Program-made: the position numbers and the translations under genes
Assembly (NCBI GenBank): GCA_001897835.1
Contig: MKUN01000005.1
Coordinates: 62,001 to 126,000, forward strand
DNA: 64,000 nucleotides
Source of the DNA: Bacteroidetes bacterium 46-16
Lineage (GTDB): Bacteria > Bacteroidota > Bacteroidia > Chitinophagales > Chitinophagaceae
Direction of reading: 5' to 3'
Notes under the pieces: generated by a model
Database searches by the model: none
Told to the model about the DNA's origin: nothing
Seen by the model: only the letters and a program-made list of their open reading frames with translations
Shown: positions 1 to 8,356 of the stretch, piece by piece
Layout of the letters: each line of letters opens with the position of its first letter
Numbering within the stretch: position 1 is the stretch's first letter

Positions 1-809
1 TAACGCAGGATCTGGGCACGGCAAAGCTGAAGTACAATGATTATAAGCTTGATCAGTCGATATATGTAATAGCTGATGAGCAGAACTATCATATGCAGGT
101 ACTGAAGCTGATACTGAAAAAGCTGGGTGAGCCCTGTGCCGATGGCATCTATCACCTCTCCTACGGTATGGTGGAGCTGCCCACAGGCAGGATGAAAAGT
201 CGTGAGGGTACTGTAGTGGATGCTGATGATATGATGGACGAGATGATAGCCCTTGCCAGAGAACAGACGGAACAGGCCGGTAAAACAGAGGGCTTTTCGC
301 AGGAAGAGCTCGATAAGCTGTACGAGACCATAGGCATGGGTGCTCTTAAGTTTTACCTCTTACGCGTGGATCCTAAAAAGAAAATGATCTTTGATCCTAA
401 AGAATCTATTGACCTGCATGGTTTTACGGCCACATTCATACAATATGCGCATGCACGTATATGCTCTATACTGCGCAAGGAGAATGTGCCGCTCATGCCA
501 CCCAATACAAGGTTCCAGACCTTTTGCTGCAATGAAGCGATACTGCCCGCAGAGAAGAAGCTGATGCTGGCCCTGGAGCAGTATCCATCCATACTCGAGA
601 ATGCCGCGGTGGAATATAATCCATCCCTGCTCTGCAATTATTCGTTTTTGATCGCACAATTATTCAATTCATTCTATGATGAGCACAGCATATCGAAAGC
701 CGAGAACGAGGAGAAGAAGCATTTGCGCCTGATGATCATAGTCATGACCGCACAGGTATTAAGGCATGCCATGCATTTACTGGGCATAAGATTGCCGGAG
801 AAAATGTAG
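1..809 (+). CDS. argS: Arginyl-tRNA synthetase, C-terminal part (partial)
   Basis: The gene enters from the left edge; the open frame runs from base 3 without a start codon, so only about the last 268 residues are here. ArgRS charges tRNA-Arg in the cytoplasm. The visible part covers the end of the class I catalytic core (LGTAKLKYND near the edge, then HLSYGMVELPTGRMKSREG, which carries the KMSKS-equivalent region) and the all-helical DALR anticodon-binding domain, ending in HAMHLLGIRLPEKM, a typical ArgRS C-terminus. The next gene starts 11 bp downstream on the same strand, so the two may be cotranscribed. Identification is confident from the conserved C-terminus. Confidence 0.93.
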   Translation, partial: TQDLGTAKLKYNDYKLDQSIYVIADEQNYHMQVLKLILKKLGEPCADGIYHLSYGMVELPTGRMKSREGTVVDADDMMDEMIALAREQTEQAGKTEGFSQEELDKLYETIGMGALKFYLLRVDPKKKMIFDPKESIDLHGFTATFIQYAHARICSILRKENVPLMPPNTRFQTFCCNEAILPAEKKLMLALEQYPSILENAAVEYNPSLLCNYSFLIAQLFNSFYDEHSISKAENEEKKHLRLMIIVMTAQVLRHAMHLLGIRLPEKM

Positions 810-820
810 TTTTAAGTTAA

Positions 821-2116
821 GTGCATAAATATGCTCCTGTGCTGAGATCAACAACATTCAGATACCGGTCGTTCATACTATTGCTGCTGGTAGTGATGCT
901 GGCATCTTTAAATGTATTTACGCCATTAAGGATCACTACCGATTCTTTCAGGTACCTGAATATCATGGAGTACCTCGGCGGTGGCCTGGGGCCCGATAGT
1001 TTGGCGGCTGCGGATTTTTACCCTCATGGTTATCCTTATCTCTTATTATGGCTTGAGCGGGCGCATGCGCTCAATGCCGCTGTGCTGGTATCGCTCAATA
1101 TCATTTCGGTAATCGGTTCATCATATTTATTTACCCGTTTTTTCCCGGTTAAGCAGGTCTCGCTATTCTTTGCTTTCATATTGATGTCCTTCATTAATGT
1201 GAAACATATGACCTTGCCTGTAGCCGATCAGCTATTCACTTTGTTTTTGTTCGGCAGTATATTATGCGCGGCTAATGGCTTTGAAAAAAGTGCAGCATGG
1301 TTCATCCCGGCTATTATGCTTGCAGCAATAGCGATATACCTCAGGACCGCAGGCATTGTCTTATTTGCCGGTCTTGCATTGTATTTGCTATATCGCGGCA
1401 TGGGTAGAATAAAATCACACAAACATTATAGGCTCATTCTGTTTGTCCTGCTGATCTTGCTCCTTGCTATTATTGCCGGTATTGTATTATTACCGGAAGG
1501 CAAGGTTAGTTATATTGATCAATTGGCATTGGGTAAATGCTTTACTCATCCCTCGTCCATTATTACAAGGTTGGGCTACCACTTGCAGGAAATGGGCGAG
1601 ATGACCATTAACATACCCGCATCACAGGTAATGGGCCGCTTGCACCTGGCCTTCATACCATACCTGTTTATACTGGCAGGCCTTATCGTAGCATATATGG
1701 TTATAAGAAAGGCCATAATATTGTGCTTGTATCAAAAACTCCCCTTTTGGATATTTATGGCATATGCTGCAATGATCTTTGTATGGCCATATTACGATAC
1801 CCGTTTCCTTATCCCTTTAATGCCATTTGCACTATACTGCCTGTTCCCCCAATTCGATCCCGGGCTTAGGGCTGGCTACCCCGCACGGGCTGTAGCAGGT
1901 GTCTTTATTTTCCTGGGCTTTGTTAGTCTTTGTTATTCAGCAATGCTTTCATTGAGTAAGCCTAAGTTCCTGCAGTATTATGGTAATGAGCCTAAGCTTA
2001 CCAATGCCTACAAAGTGCATTTTGAAAAGCGGGATGCGGGCCAGTCATCTGCTGCGCATAATGACAGGGATACTACCGCAAGGATCATTTACCTGCTTGA
2101 TAAGTACGATCAATAA
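821..2116 (+). CDS. Polytopic membrane protein, glycosyltransferase-like (GT39/PMT type fold)
   Basis: A 431-residue protein with about ten hydrophobic segments spread along its length. The first extracytoplasmic loop has TTDSFRYLNIMEYL followed by a Pro/His/Gly-rich DFYPHGYPYLL. That resembles lipid-linked-sugar glycosyltransferases of the GT-C fold, in which an acidic residue in the first loop is catalytic. No substrate can be assigned. The GTG at 821 is used because it lies just after argS and precedes the first membrane segment; an in-frame ATG follows only at about 896, which would remove part of that segment. The gene converges on asnS, with a hairpin between them. It could equally be an uncharacterised Bacteroidota membrane protein. 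Confidence 0.6.
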   Translation: MHKYAPVLRSTTFRYRSFILLLLVVMLASLNVFTPLRITTDSFRYLNIMEYLGGGLGPDSLAAADFYPHGYPYLLLWLERAHALNAAVLVSLNIISVIGSSYLFTRFFPVKQVSLFFAFILMSFINVKHMTLPVADQLFTLFLFGSILCAANGFEKSAAWFIPAIMLAAIAIYLRTAGIVLFAGLALYLLYRGMGRIKSHKHYRLILFVLLILLLAIIAGIVLLPEGKVSYIDQLALGKCFTHPSSIITRLGYHLQEMGEMTINIPASQVMGRLHLAFIPYLFILAGLIVAYMVIRKAIILCLYQKLPFWIFMAYAAMIFVWPYYDTRFLIPLMPFALYCLFPQFDPGLRAGYPARAVAGVFIFLGFVSLCYSAMLSLSKPKFLQYYGNEPKLTNAYKVHFEKRDAGQSSAAHNDRDTTARIIYLLDKYDQ

Positions 2117-2145
2117 AAAAGGGCCCTAAGGCCCTTGATAATATG
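2115..2145. terminator. Hairpin between convergent genes
   Basis: A 7-bp stem (AAGGGCC / GGCCCTT, 2119-2136) with a 4-nt loop lies between the convergent membrane-protein gene and asnS. It is preceded by an A-run and followed by a weak T-rich stretch, so it can terminate both transcripts. Confidence 0.6.
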
Positions 2146-2160
2146 TTTTGATCTGGATAA

Positions 2161-3594
2161 TCAGAAGTCTGCGTTTTTAGGTGTGCGCGGGAAAGGAATG
2201 ACATCGCGTATATTGGTCATCCCCGTAACGAAAAGCACCATACGCTCAAATCCCAGCCCGAAGCCGGCATGAGGAACAGTTCCGAAACGGCGAGTGTCCA
2301 GGTACCAGTACATCTCTTCGGCAGGTATATGCATCTCCTCCATGCGCTGGCTCAGTTTTTCCAGCCTTTCTTCACGCTGTGAGCCACCTACTATCTCGCC
2401 AATGCCCGGTGCCAGTATGTCCATTGCTGCAACGGTTTTCCCGTCATCGTTTTGGCGCATATAGAAAGCCTTTATCTCTTTCGGGTAATCGGTGACAATT
2501 ACCGGCTTGTTAAAATGCTTTTCCACCAGGTAGCGTTCATGTTCGCTCTGCATGTCTATGCCCCATTTCACATCATACTGGAACTTCTTTTTCTTATACG
2601 CAGGCGAGTTGAGCAGTATGTCTATAGCTTCCGTATAGGTAACACGTTCGAATTTATTGTTCAGTACGAATTCCAGTTTTTCTATCAGCCCCATTTCGCT
2701 GCGCTCGTTCTGGGGTTTTTGTTTTTCCTCATCGGCAAGGCGTTGGGCCAGGAATTCAAGATCTTCCCTGTTATGCTCCAGCGCATAGCGGATCACATAC
2801 TGGATGAATTCCTCAGCAAGGTCCATATTGTCTGTAAGGTCATTGAAAGCCACTTCCGGCTCTATCATCCAGAACTCGGCAAGGTGGCGCGGTGTATTGG
2901 AATTCTCGGCTCTGAAAGTAGGCCCGAAGGTATATACCTCGCTGAAAGCCATAGCGCCCAGTTCAGCTTCCAGCTGACCGCTAACGGTAAGGTTGGTGCT
3001 GCGTCCGAAAAAATCTTCTTTAAAATTTACAGAACCATCCTCGTTGCGGGGGGGATTGTCAAAGGGCAGGGTAGTGACCCGGAACATCTCCCCGGCACCT
3101 TCTGCATCCGATGCTGTAACAATGGGTGTATGCAGGTAGACAAAGCCCCTGTCGTTAAAGAATTTATGGATGGCATAGGCCAGCGCGTGGCGCACGCGAA
3201 ACACCGCACCGAAGGTATTGGTACGGAAACGCAGGTGCGCTATCTCGCGAAGATATTCAAGGCTGGGCCGGTTCTTCAGTTGCAAAGGATATTCTTCATT
3301 ATTGCAGGTGCCCATCACTTCAACCGATTCCGCTTTTACTTCCACCTTCTGGCCTTTGCCCTGCGACTCTACTACTGTGCCATGCACACTGAGCGATGCA
3401 CCTACTGAAATGTTGCGCAGCAGGTTCTCGTCTGCATTTTCCAGGTCTATCACTACCTGCAGGTTATTCATGCAGGAGCCATCGTTAAGGGCTACGAATT
3501 GGTTATTACGAAAAGAGCGTACCCATCCTTTCACGTTTACTTTATACCCGCTATCATCACGTTGTAATACCTCTTTGATCTTTGTGCGTGCCAT
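2161..3594 (-). CDS. asnS: Asparaginyl-tRNA synthetase
   Basis: Class IIb aminoacyl-tRNA synthetase that charges tRNA-Asn. An N-terminal OB-fold anticodon-binding domain (about residues 1-120, [20 protein letters not shown]) precedes the catalytic domain. Motif 2 is visible as [20 protein letters not shown], which is diagnostic of AsnRS, and motif 3 as [14 protein letters not shown] near the C-terminus. From the ATG at 3594 (MARTKIKEV) the protein has 477 residues; an ATG nine bases upstream at 3603 is also possible, but family members usually begin close to the first. It lies about 30 bp downstream of ppa on the same strand, so a ppa-asnS operon is likely. Confidence 0.96.
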   Translation of the reverse strand: MARTKIKEVLQRDDSGYKVNVKGWVRSFRNNQFVALNDGSCMNNLQVVIDLENADENLLRNISVGASLSVHGTVVESQGKGQKVEVKAESVEVMGTCNNEEYPLQLKNRPSLEYLREIAHLRFRTNTFGAVFRVRHALAYAIHKFFNDRGFVYLHTPIVTASDAEGAGEMFRVTTLPFDNPPRNEDGSVNFKEDFFGRSTNLTVSGQLEAELGAMAFSEVYTFGPTFRAENSNTPRHLAEFWMIEPEVAFNDLTDNMDLAEEFIQYVIRYALEHNREDLEFLAQRLADEEKQKPQNERSEMGLIEKLEFVLNNKFERVTYTEAIDILLNSPAYKKKKFQYDVKWGIDMQSEHERYLVEKHFNKPVIVTDYPKEIKAFYMRQNDDGKTVAAMDILAPGIGEIVGGSQREERLEKLSQRMEEMHIPAEEMYWYLDTRRFGTVPHAGFGLGFERMVLFVTGMTNIRDVIPFPRTPKNADF

Positions 3595-3626
3595 TTTATG
3601 CAAATTATGTATTGAATATGCTTTGA

Positions 3627-4169
3627 TTAAATGTTGTTTTCGAACTTCACTTTGTAATCATTGATACTGTGCTGCAATATCTTTTTTGCCAGGCGGGCAT
3701 TTTCAAAATCTTCTATCTTAACTACCTTGTTTTCCAGTTTTTTATACTCTTCAAAAAAATGCCTGAGCTCGTCAATGAAGTGCGAAGATAATTCACTGAT
3801 GTCATTTACATGCGTTACGCTCATGTCATTCGCGCAGACGGCTATCAGTTTGTCATCTGCCTCACCCTGGTCCAGCATGCGCATCACCCCTATTATTTTG
3901 GCTTCCACTATGCAAAGCGGCTCCATCTCCAGTTGCGAAAGCACCAGTATGTCCAAAGGATCCCTGTCGTCACAATAGGTTCGCGGTATAAAACCATAAT
4001 TTGCCGGGTAATAAACCGAGGAATACAGTACCCTGTCCAGTTTCAGCATGCCGGTTTCTTTATCCAGCTCATATTTTGCCCTTGAGTTTTTGGGGATCTC
4101 TATTATGGCATTTACGATATCAGGTACCTTTTCACCATAACTAACCGAATGCCAGGGGTTAAAAGCCAT
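3627..4169 (-). CDS. ppa: Soluble inorganic pyrophosphatase, family I
   Basis: Hydrolyses pyrophosphate to phosphate in the cytosol, pulling biosynthetic reactions forward. Family I landmarks are present: an active-site Lys/Glu region ([17 protein letters not shown]), the [12 protein letters not shown] segment, and the metal-binding signature [11 protein letters not shown]. An upstream ATG at 4193 would add eight residues, but a good -7 box on this strand (4191-4198) overlaps it. The ATG at 4169 (MAFNPWHSV) is therefore preferred, giving 180 residues and a leader of about 15 nt. The asnS gene follows closely. A membrane pyrophosphatase is encoded separately at 12.8-15.0 kb. Confidence 0.94.
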   Translation of the reverse strand: MAFNPWHSVSYGEKVPDIVNAIIEIPKNSRAKYELDKETGMLKLDRVLYSSVYYPANYGFIPRTYCDDRDPLDILVLSQLEMEPLCIVEAKIIGVMRMLDQGEADDKLIAVCANDMSVTHVNDISELSSHFIDELRHFFEEYKKLENKVVKIEDFENARLAKKILQHSINDYKVKFENNI

Positions 4170-4190
4170 AAATTTGTCATATTTTGCCTG

Positions 4191-4198
4191 CAAAGGTA
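4191..4198 (-). promoter_or_regulatory. -7 box for ppa-asnS
   Basis: Read on the minus strand the site is TACCTTTG, matching the Bacteroidota -7 consensus TAnnTTTG. No clear TTTG -33 element lies 19-21 nt upstream. It overlaps an in-frame ATG at 4193 and so argues for the later ppa start at 4169. Confidence 0.5.
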
Positions 4199-4348
4199 TA
4201 GGTTAAAAGCCTTGCCATTTTCCTTTTTTAAGAAAATACAATAATTTCGGCTGTCAGGCGTTATGCAGGTACGATTTTTTACACGAGAAAGCAGTTAAGC
4301 CCCATAAATTGCTGGCTCGTTAACTTTGGGAGATTTTTTTATTTCTCA

Positions 4349-4379
4349 ATTGTTTTTTTGAAGTGTAAATATATCTTTG
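4349..4379 (+). promoter_or_regulatory. Promoter for exbB-exbD-exbD-tonB
   Basis: A -7 box TATCTTTG (4372-4379) matches the Bacteroidota consensus TAnnTTTG. Nineteen bases upstream lies ATTG (4349-4352), a one-mismatch -33 element, in a very T-rich stretch. Transcription would start near 4386, leaving an A-rich leader of about 60 nt before exbB. Confidence 0.55.
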
Positions 4380-4444
4380 CAAGCACGCTAAAAATCATTT
4401 TTCAGAAATTATAACAACAAACAAACAAAACAAAAATCAGTATT

Positions 4445-5284
4445 ATGGCAGATGTAAAAACAGCCGCAGCAAAATCATCAGGTAACCAGGCCGGTAAACC
4501 AAAGAACGCAAATAATTTTTTGGTCAATTTACTGGTAGTTGTAGCATGTATTGCTGCAGGACAACTGATATTTTATATGGTGCTTGGCAATCCGAGCCAC
4601 TTTATGGACGGAGCTACAAAAGAAAAGCCAAAAGATTTTATGGGTACTATGTACTCAGGCGGCTGGGTTGTGCCTATCCTTATGGCAACAGCGCTTACGC
4701 TTATCTGCTTCGTTATTGAGCGTGCACTTACCATCTTTAAAGCAAAAGGTAAAGTGAATTCAGCCGAATTCGTACGTAAAGTACAATATCACCTGGCTAA
4801 TAAGAACATCGATGCAGCACTTTCAGAGTGCGACAAGCAATCAGGTTCTGTAGGTAACGTAATGCGTTCGGGCCTGGTAAAGTATCGCGAAATGATCAAC
4901 AATAATGATCTTGATACCGACCAGAAAGTATTGAGCATACAGAAAGAAATAGAAGAAGCAACCGCACTGGAATTACCCATGCTCGAAAAGAACCTCGTGT
5001 TCCTTTCTACAATTGCATCCTGCGCTACGCTGCTTGGTCTTTTCGGTACGGTAATGGGTATGATACGCGCCTTCTCGGCCATGGCACAGGCTGGTGCGCC
5101 CGATGCGGCAGCCCTTGCGGGTGGTATCTCCGAAGCGCTTATCAATACGGCACTTGGTATCGGTACATCATTCCTTGCTATCGTATCGTATAACTTCTTC
5201 ACTACCATCATTGATGGCATCACTTATGGTATTGATGAAAGTGGCTTTACCCTGACACAGAGCTTTGCAGCTAACTACAAATAA
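4445..5284 (+). CDS. exbB: ExbB/TolQ/MotA-family proton channel subunit
   Basis: Inner-membrane proton-channel subunit that, with ExbD, uses the proton motive force to energise TonB. The 279-residue protein has a hydrophilic Ala/Lys-rich N-terminus, a membrane segment near residues 28-46, a second near 74-96, and the conserved C-terminal pair from about 180 to 260 with the family core TLLGLFGTVMGMIRAF and a following GGISEALINTALGI. It is longer than enteric ExbB because of the extra N-terminal segment, as is common in Bacteroidota. It is the first gene of a four-gene operon with two ExbD genes and tonB. Confidence 0.92.
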   Translation: MADVKTAAAKSSGNQAGKPKNANNFLVNLLVVVACIAAGQLIFYMVLGNPSHFMDGATKEKPKDFMGTMYSGGWVVPILMATALTLICFVIERALTIFKAKGKVNSAEFVRKVQYHLANKNIDAALSECDKQSGSVGNVMRSGLVKYREMINNNDLDTDQKVLSIQKEIEEATALELPMLEKNLVFLSTIASCATLLGLFGTVMGMIRAFSAMAQAGAPDAAALAGGISEALINTALGIGTSFLAIVSYNFFTTIIDGITYGIDESGFTLTQSFAANYK

Positions 5285-5312
5285 TATTTACCGGCCGATT
5301 GCCGGGAATATT
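5283..5312 (+). promoter_or_regulatory. Intercistronic hairpin between exbB and exbD
   Basis: An imperfect palindrome directly after the exbB stop codon pairs AATATT and CCGGC arms around a 5-nt loop (CGATT). No T-run follows, so it is not a classic terminator. It could set mRNA stability or lower expression of the downstream genes relative to exbB, matching the higher ExbB stoichiometry known for ExbB-ExbD complexes. That role is inference. Confidence 0.35.
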
Positions 5313-5365
5313 GTGGAAAAGAAATCAATTTGAGTCTTATTAGTTAAAAGCAGAGAAACTTAAAA

Positions 5366-6025
5366 ATGCCACACGCAAAATTACCACGGAAAAGCACGAA
5401 CATCGACATGACGGCGATGTGTGACGTTGCCTTCCTGCTGCTGACATTCTTTATGTTGGCAACCAAGTTCAAACCCGATGAGCCGGTGGTGGTAAAAACA
5501 CCATCATCTATATCAGAGATACCTATACCTGATACGGATATCATGCTCATTACGGTTGACGAAAAGGGAAGGGTATTTTTCTCTATTGACAATAAGCTGA
5601 AACGTAAAGAGCTTATTGATAATATAGATGAATATAAGAACCTGGGTCTTACTGAGGGCGAAAAGACTTCTTTTGCCATTGGTTCTTCTATCGGCGTTCC
5701 TTTCAACCAGCTCAAATCATACCTCGCAGCCGACCCCGAACAGCAGAAAGAATATACCAAAGCTGCATCGGGCGTGCCTACAGATACCTCTGTAGACAGC
5801 GAGAACAATGAACTGGCCGCATGGATCAGGAGTGCCCGTAATACCAACCCGCGCTTAAGGATATGTATCAAAGCCGATGGCGATGCCTCATACCCCGCTG
5901 TGAAAAAAGTGATCAAAACACTTGAGGGATGGAAAATATTCAAATTCAATCTTATAACTGGCCTGAAAGCAGTGCCTGTAGGTTCAGCTGCATGGGAAAT
6001 GTCCCAGAAAGGTGAATCGAAATAG
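5366..6025 (+). CDS. exbD: ExbD/TolR-family biopolymer transport protein (first copy)
   Basis: Single-pass inner-membrane partner of ExbB. After a short basic N-terminus (PRKSTNIDM) comes one membrane helix (about residues 20-36, VAFLLLTFFML) that starts at Asp20, the position of the essential proton-carrying Asp in the family. The rest is periplasmic. At 219 residues it is longer than enteric ExbD (about 140), with an insert around residues 100-150, typical of Bacteroidota homologues. A second, different ExbD follows 50 bp downstream; Bacteroidota TonB operons often encode two. Confidence 0.9.
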   Translation: MPHAKLPRKSTNIDMTAMCDVAFLLLTFFMLATKFKPDEPVVVKTPSSISEIPIPDTDIMLITVDEKGRVFFSIDNKLKRKELIDNIDEYKNLGLTEGEKTSFAIGSSIGVPFNQLKSYLAADPEQQKEYTKAASGVPTDTSVDSENNELAAWIRSARNTNPRLRICIKADGDASYPAVKKVIKTLEGWKIFKFNLITGLKAVPVGSAAWEMSQKGESK

Positions 6026-6075
6026 GTTTGGATTGATCAGGAAAACAGATTATTCACTAAAATAAAAGCTTTACC

Positions 6076-6666
6076 ATGGCTGAAATGGATACCTCCAGTG
6101 GTGGAGGACATAAGAAAGGCCCGGGGGTCAAAAAAGGTAAGAAACTTTCTACGCGTATTGACCTTACGCCTATGGTGGACTTAGGCTTCCTGTTGATTAC
6201 ATTCTTTATGTACACAACTACGATGTCTAAGCCCAAGACCATGGAAATAAATATGCCTAATACCGAAAAAATAGACCCTCAGGACCAAACCAAGATCAAA
6301 GAAAGTACTGCGATGACTGTATTGCTCAGCAAAAACCATCGTATCTATTATTACGAAGGTCTTGCGAACGATCCCAATACACCGCCCGACCTGAAAGTGA
6401 CGACCTTTAAAGCAAAGGACGGCATACGCGATGCCATAATTGCTAAAAAGCAAAAAGTGGCTCAATTGCAGCAGAGTGGTGCTTTAGGTCCTAAAGACCA
6501 GGCAACTATTTTGATAAAACCCGACTCGAACAGTACTTATGATGACCTGGTGAACATACTGGACGAAATGAGTATCAATGATATCAGGGTTTATGCCATT
6601 GTGGATATTACGGATGTTGACCAGAGCTTTATTCATGATACAGAAAATGCCAACGGGAACCAGTAA
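6076..6666 (+). CDS. exbD: ExbD/TolR-family biopolymer transport protein (second copy)
   Basis: Second ExbD of the operon, 196 residues. It has a Gly/Lys-rich cytoplasmic N-terminus of about 28 residues, then the core IDLTPMVDLGFLLITFFM with the conserved membrane Asp at residue 35, and a periplasmic domain. It differs clearly from the upstream ExbD outside the membrane segment, so this is an old paralogue and not a recent duplication. The two may form a heteromeric ExbD pair in one ExbB ring; that is inferred from family structure, not shown by sequence. Confidence 0.9.
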   Translation: MAEMDTSSGGGHKKGPGVKKGKKLSTRIDLTPMVDLGFLLITFFMYTTTMSKPKTMEINMPNTEKIDPQDQTKIKESTAMTVLLSKNHRIYYYEGLANDPNTPPDLKVTTFKAKDGIRDAIIAKKQKVAQLQQSGALGPKDQATILIKPDSNSTYDDLVNILDEMSINDIRVYAIVDITDVDQSFIHDTENANGNQ

Positions 6667-6729
6667 TGGTGCTCCTTATGGAAATTTGCACTGTATGCAT
6701 CTTTAAATTGTATAAAAGGTATTTCTAAA

Positions 6730-7539
6730 ATGGATATTAATAAAATACTCAATAGCGACTACCTCGACATACTGTTCGAGGGCCGTAATAAAACCTACGG
6801 AGGCTATGAGTTGCGCAGAAAATACCCTGAGCGTATGCGTAATGCTGCGATCATTGGTATCAGCGTGATCGTGCTTGCCGTAGCTGGGCCCGCCATTGCC
6901 AGCCTGCTAAGTCCCAAGGGCGATAAAAAGCCCATGGCTATAATGAAGCAGGTAACACTGGCTGAGCCACCGCCTATTGATCCAAAGAAACCGCCACCAC
7001 CACCACCACCGGCTGAGCCGCCACCACCCGTAAAACCTACGGTGAAGTTTACGCCACCGGTCATTAAAAAGGATGAAGAGGTGAAGGAGGAGGAAAAACC
7101 ACCGGAACAAAAAGAACTGAAAGATGCCTCGGCAGGTATCAAGACCGAAGCGGGCGATGTAAACGGTATTGACCCGGGCATAGTGGATAAGCCAGGCACC
7201 GGTACAGGTGTTGTAGCAGCACCCCCGCCTCCACAGATATATACGTATGTAGAGCAAATGCCGGAGTCTTCAGTTGATGTAAACAGTTATCTTGGGAAAA
7301 ATATCAGGTATCCTGAACAGGCCAAGGAAAATAATATAGAAGGTCGTGTGATCCTGAAATTCGTAGTGAACGAAGATGGCGCTGTGTCTGATATTTCGGT
7401 AGTACGCGGTATTGGCGGAGGCTGCGATGAAGAGGCTAAACGAGTAGTTGCCAGCATGCCTAAATGGAAACCCGGTAAGCAGAATGGCCGCCCGGTAAAG
7501 GTGTACTTTACCTTACCCATCGTATTCAAGCTTCAATAG
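6730..7539 (+). CDS. tonB: TonB energy transducer
   Basis: Links the ExbB-ExbD motor to outer-membrane TonB-dependent receptors. The layout is classic for Bacteroidota: a cytoplasmic N-terminus with LFEGRNKTYGGYELRRKYP, one membrane anchor (about residues 38-61), a periplasmic spacer with a run of prolines (PPPPPPP near residue 90) and Glu/Lys-rich repeats, and a C-terminal TonB domain (from about residue 180: IRYPEQAKENNIEGRV, then KWKPGKQNGRPVKV). It is the last gene of the operon and is followed by a strong terminator. Confidence 0.94.
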   Translation: MDINKILNSDYLDILFEGRNKTYGGYELRRKYPERMRNAAIIGISVIVLAVAGPAIASLLSPKGDKKPMAIMKQVTLAEPPPIDPKKPPPPPPPAEPPPPVKPTVKFTPPVIKKDEEVKEEEKPPEQKELKDASAGIKTEAGDVNGIDPGIVDKPGTGTGVVAAPPPPQIYTYVEQMPESSVDVNSYLGKNIRYPEQAKENNIEGRVILKFVVNEDGAVSDISVVRGIGGGCDEEAKRVVASMPKWKPGKQNGRPVKVYFTLPIVFKLQ

Positions 7540-7557
7540 ATCATTTTAAATATCAGT

Positions 7558-7590
7558 AAAGGCTATCCTTTAATGGATAGCCTTTTTTGA
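7558..7590 (+). terminator. Rho-independent terminator after tonB
   Basis: An 11-bp stem (arms start AAAGGCTATCC and end GGATAGCCTTT) with a 6-nt loop is followed by a run of six T. It lies 18 bp after the tonB stop codon and closes the exbB-tonB operon. Confidence 0.85.
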
Positions 7591-7700
7591 TTTTAAACAT
7601 AATTTTAAGAAAGTGCCTATGCGTAAAGTCGTTTTTTAGATGTTATTTTTGTTGCATCGGCACCGCATAACTTAGTTTTTAACCCAACAATATAACTTAA

Positions 7701-8330
7701 ATGAAGAATACTGCAACTGTTTTAAGCGCACTTTCGCTGATTGGTGTTTTGATACTTTTCGGCATGCATTTCTCTGGCAAAAAAACAAATGAGCCTGCAC
7801 AGGGTGCCAGAACATCTTCGGCTACTGAAATGGTGAATGGTGCAGGGCGCATAGCCTATGTGAATATCGACACACTCGAAGCCCATTACGAATACCTGAA
7901 GAACAAAAAAGACCAGTTCAAAAAACGCCAGCAGGATGTCGATGCCGAGTTGCAGCGTTCTGCACAGCAGATACAGAACGATTATATGAACGTGCAGAAA
8001 AAAGCACAGGCCAATACCCTTACCCAATCGGAATACGAAGCCGCTGAAAAAAGGCTTACGCAAATGCAGCAAAGCCTCGAAACACGGAAACAGGTACTCA
8101 CCGAACAGTTATTAAAAGAGCAGGACGATTTTAACAAAGACCTGCAGTTAAGGCTCGATAAGTTCCTTGAAGGCTATAACCAGGATAAGCACTTCGATTA
8201 TATACTGTCTTACTCTCAAGGCGGCTCTATATTATTTACCAACAAGGAGTTGGACATTACCAACGATGTAATTAAAGGCATGAACCAGGCTGCAAAGCAG
8301 AATAGTGACACTACAAAGAAAAATAAGTAG
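7701..8330 (+). CDS. OmpH/Skp-family periplasmic chaperone
   Basis: A 209-residue protein with an N-terminal hydrophobic segment (about 8-25, signal peptide or anchor). The OmpH opening RIAYVNIDTLEAHYEYLKNK is followed by a long Gln/Lys/Glu-rich coiled coil (about 70-150) and a C-terminal strand region (FDYILSYSQGGSILFTNKELDIT). Skp-type chaperones form trimers that escort outer-membrane proteins across the periplasm. The gene is followed closely by a permease gene. Family assignment is strong; the client proteins are unknown. Confidence 0.85.
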   Translation: MKNTATVLSALSLIGVLILFGMHFSGKKTNEPAQGARTSSATEMVNGAGRIAYVNIDTLEAHYEYLKNKKDQFKKRQQDVDAELQRSAQQIQNDYMNVQKKAQANTLTQSEYEAAEKRLTQMQQSLETRKQVLTEQLLKEQDDFNKDLQLRLDKFLEGYNQDKHFDYILSYSQGGSILFTNKELDITNDVIKGMNQAAKQNSDTTKKNK

Positions 8331-8356
8331 TATTTTTCTTGTAAAATCACATTCTA

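Noticed and set aside
2452-3408. 318-codon frame opposite asnS
   Set aside because: Antisense shadow of the synthetase, with no motif of its own.
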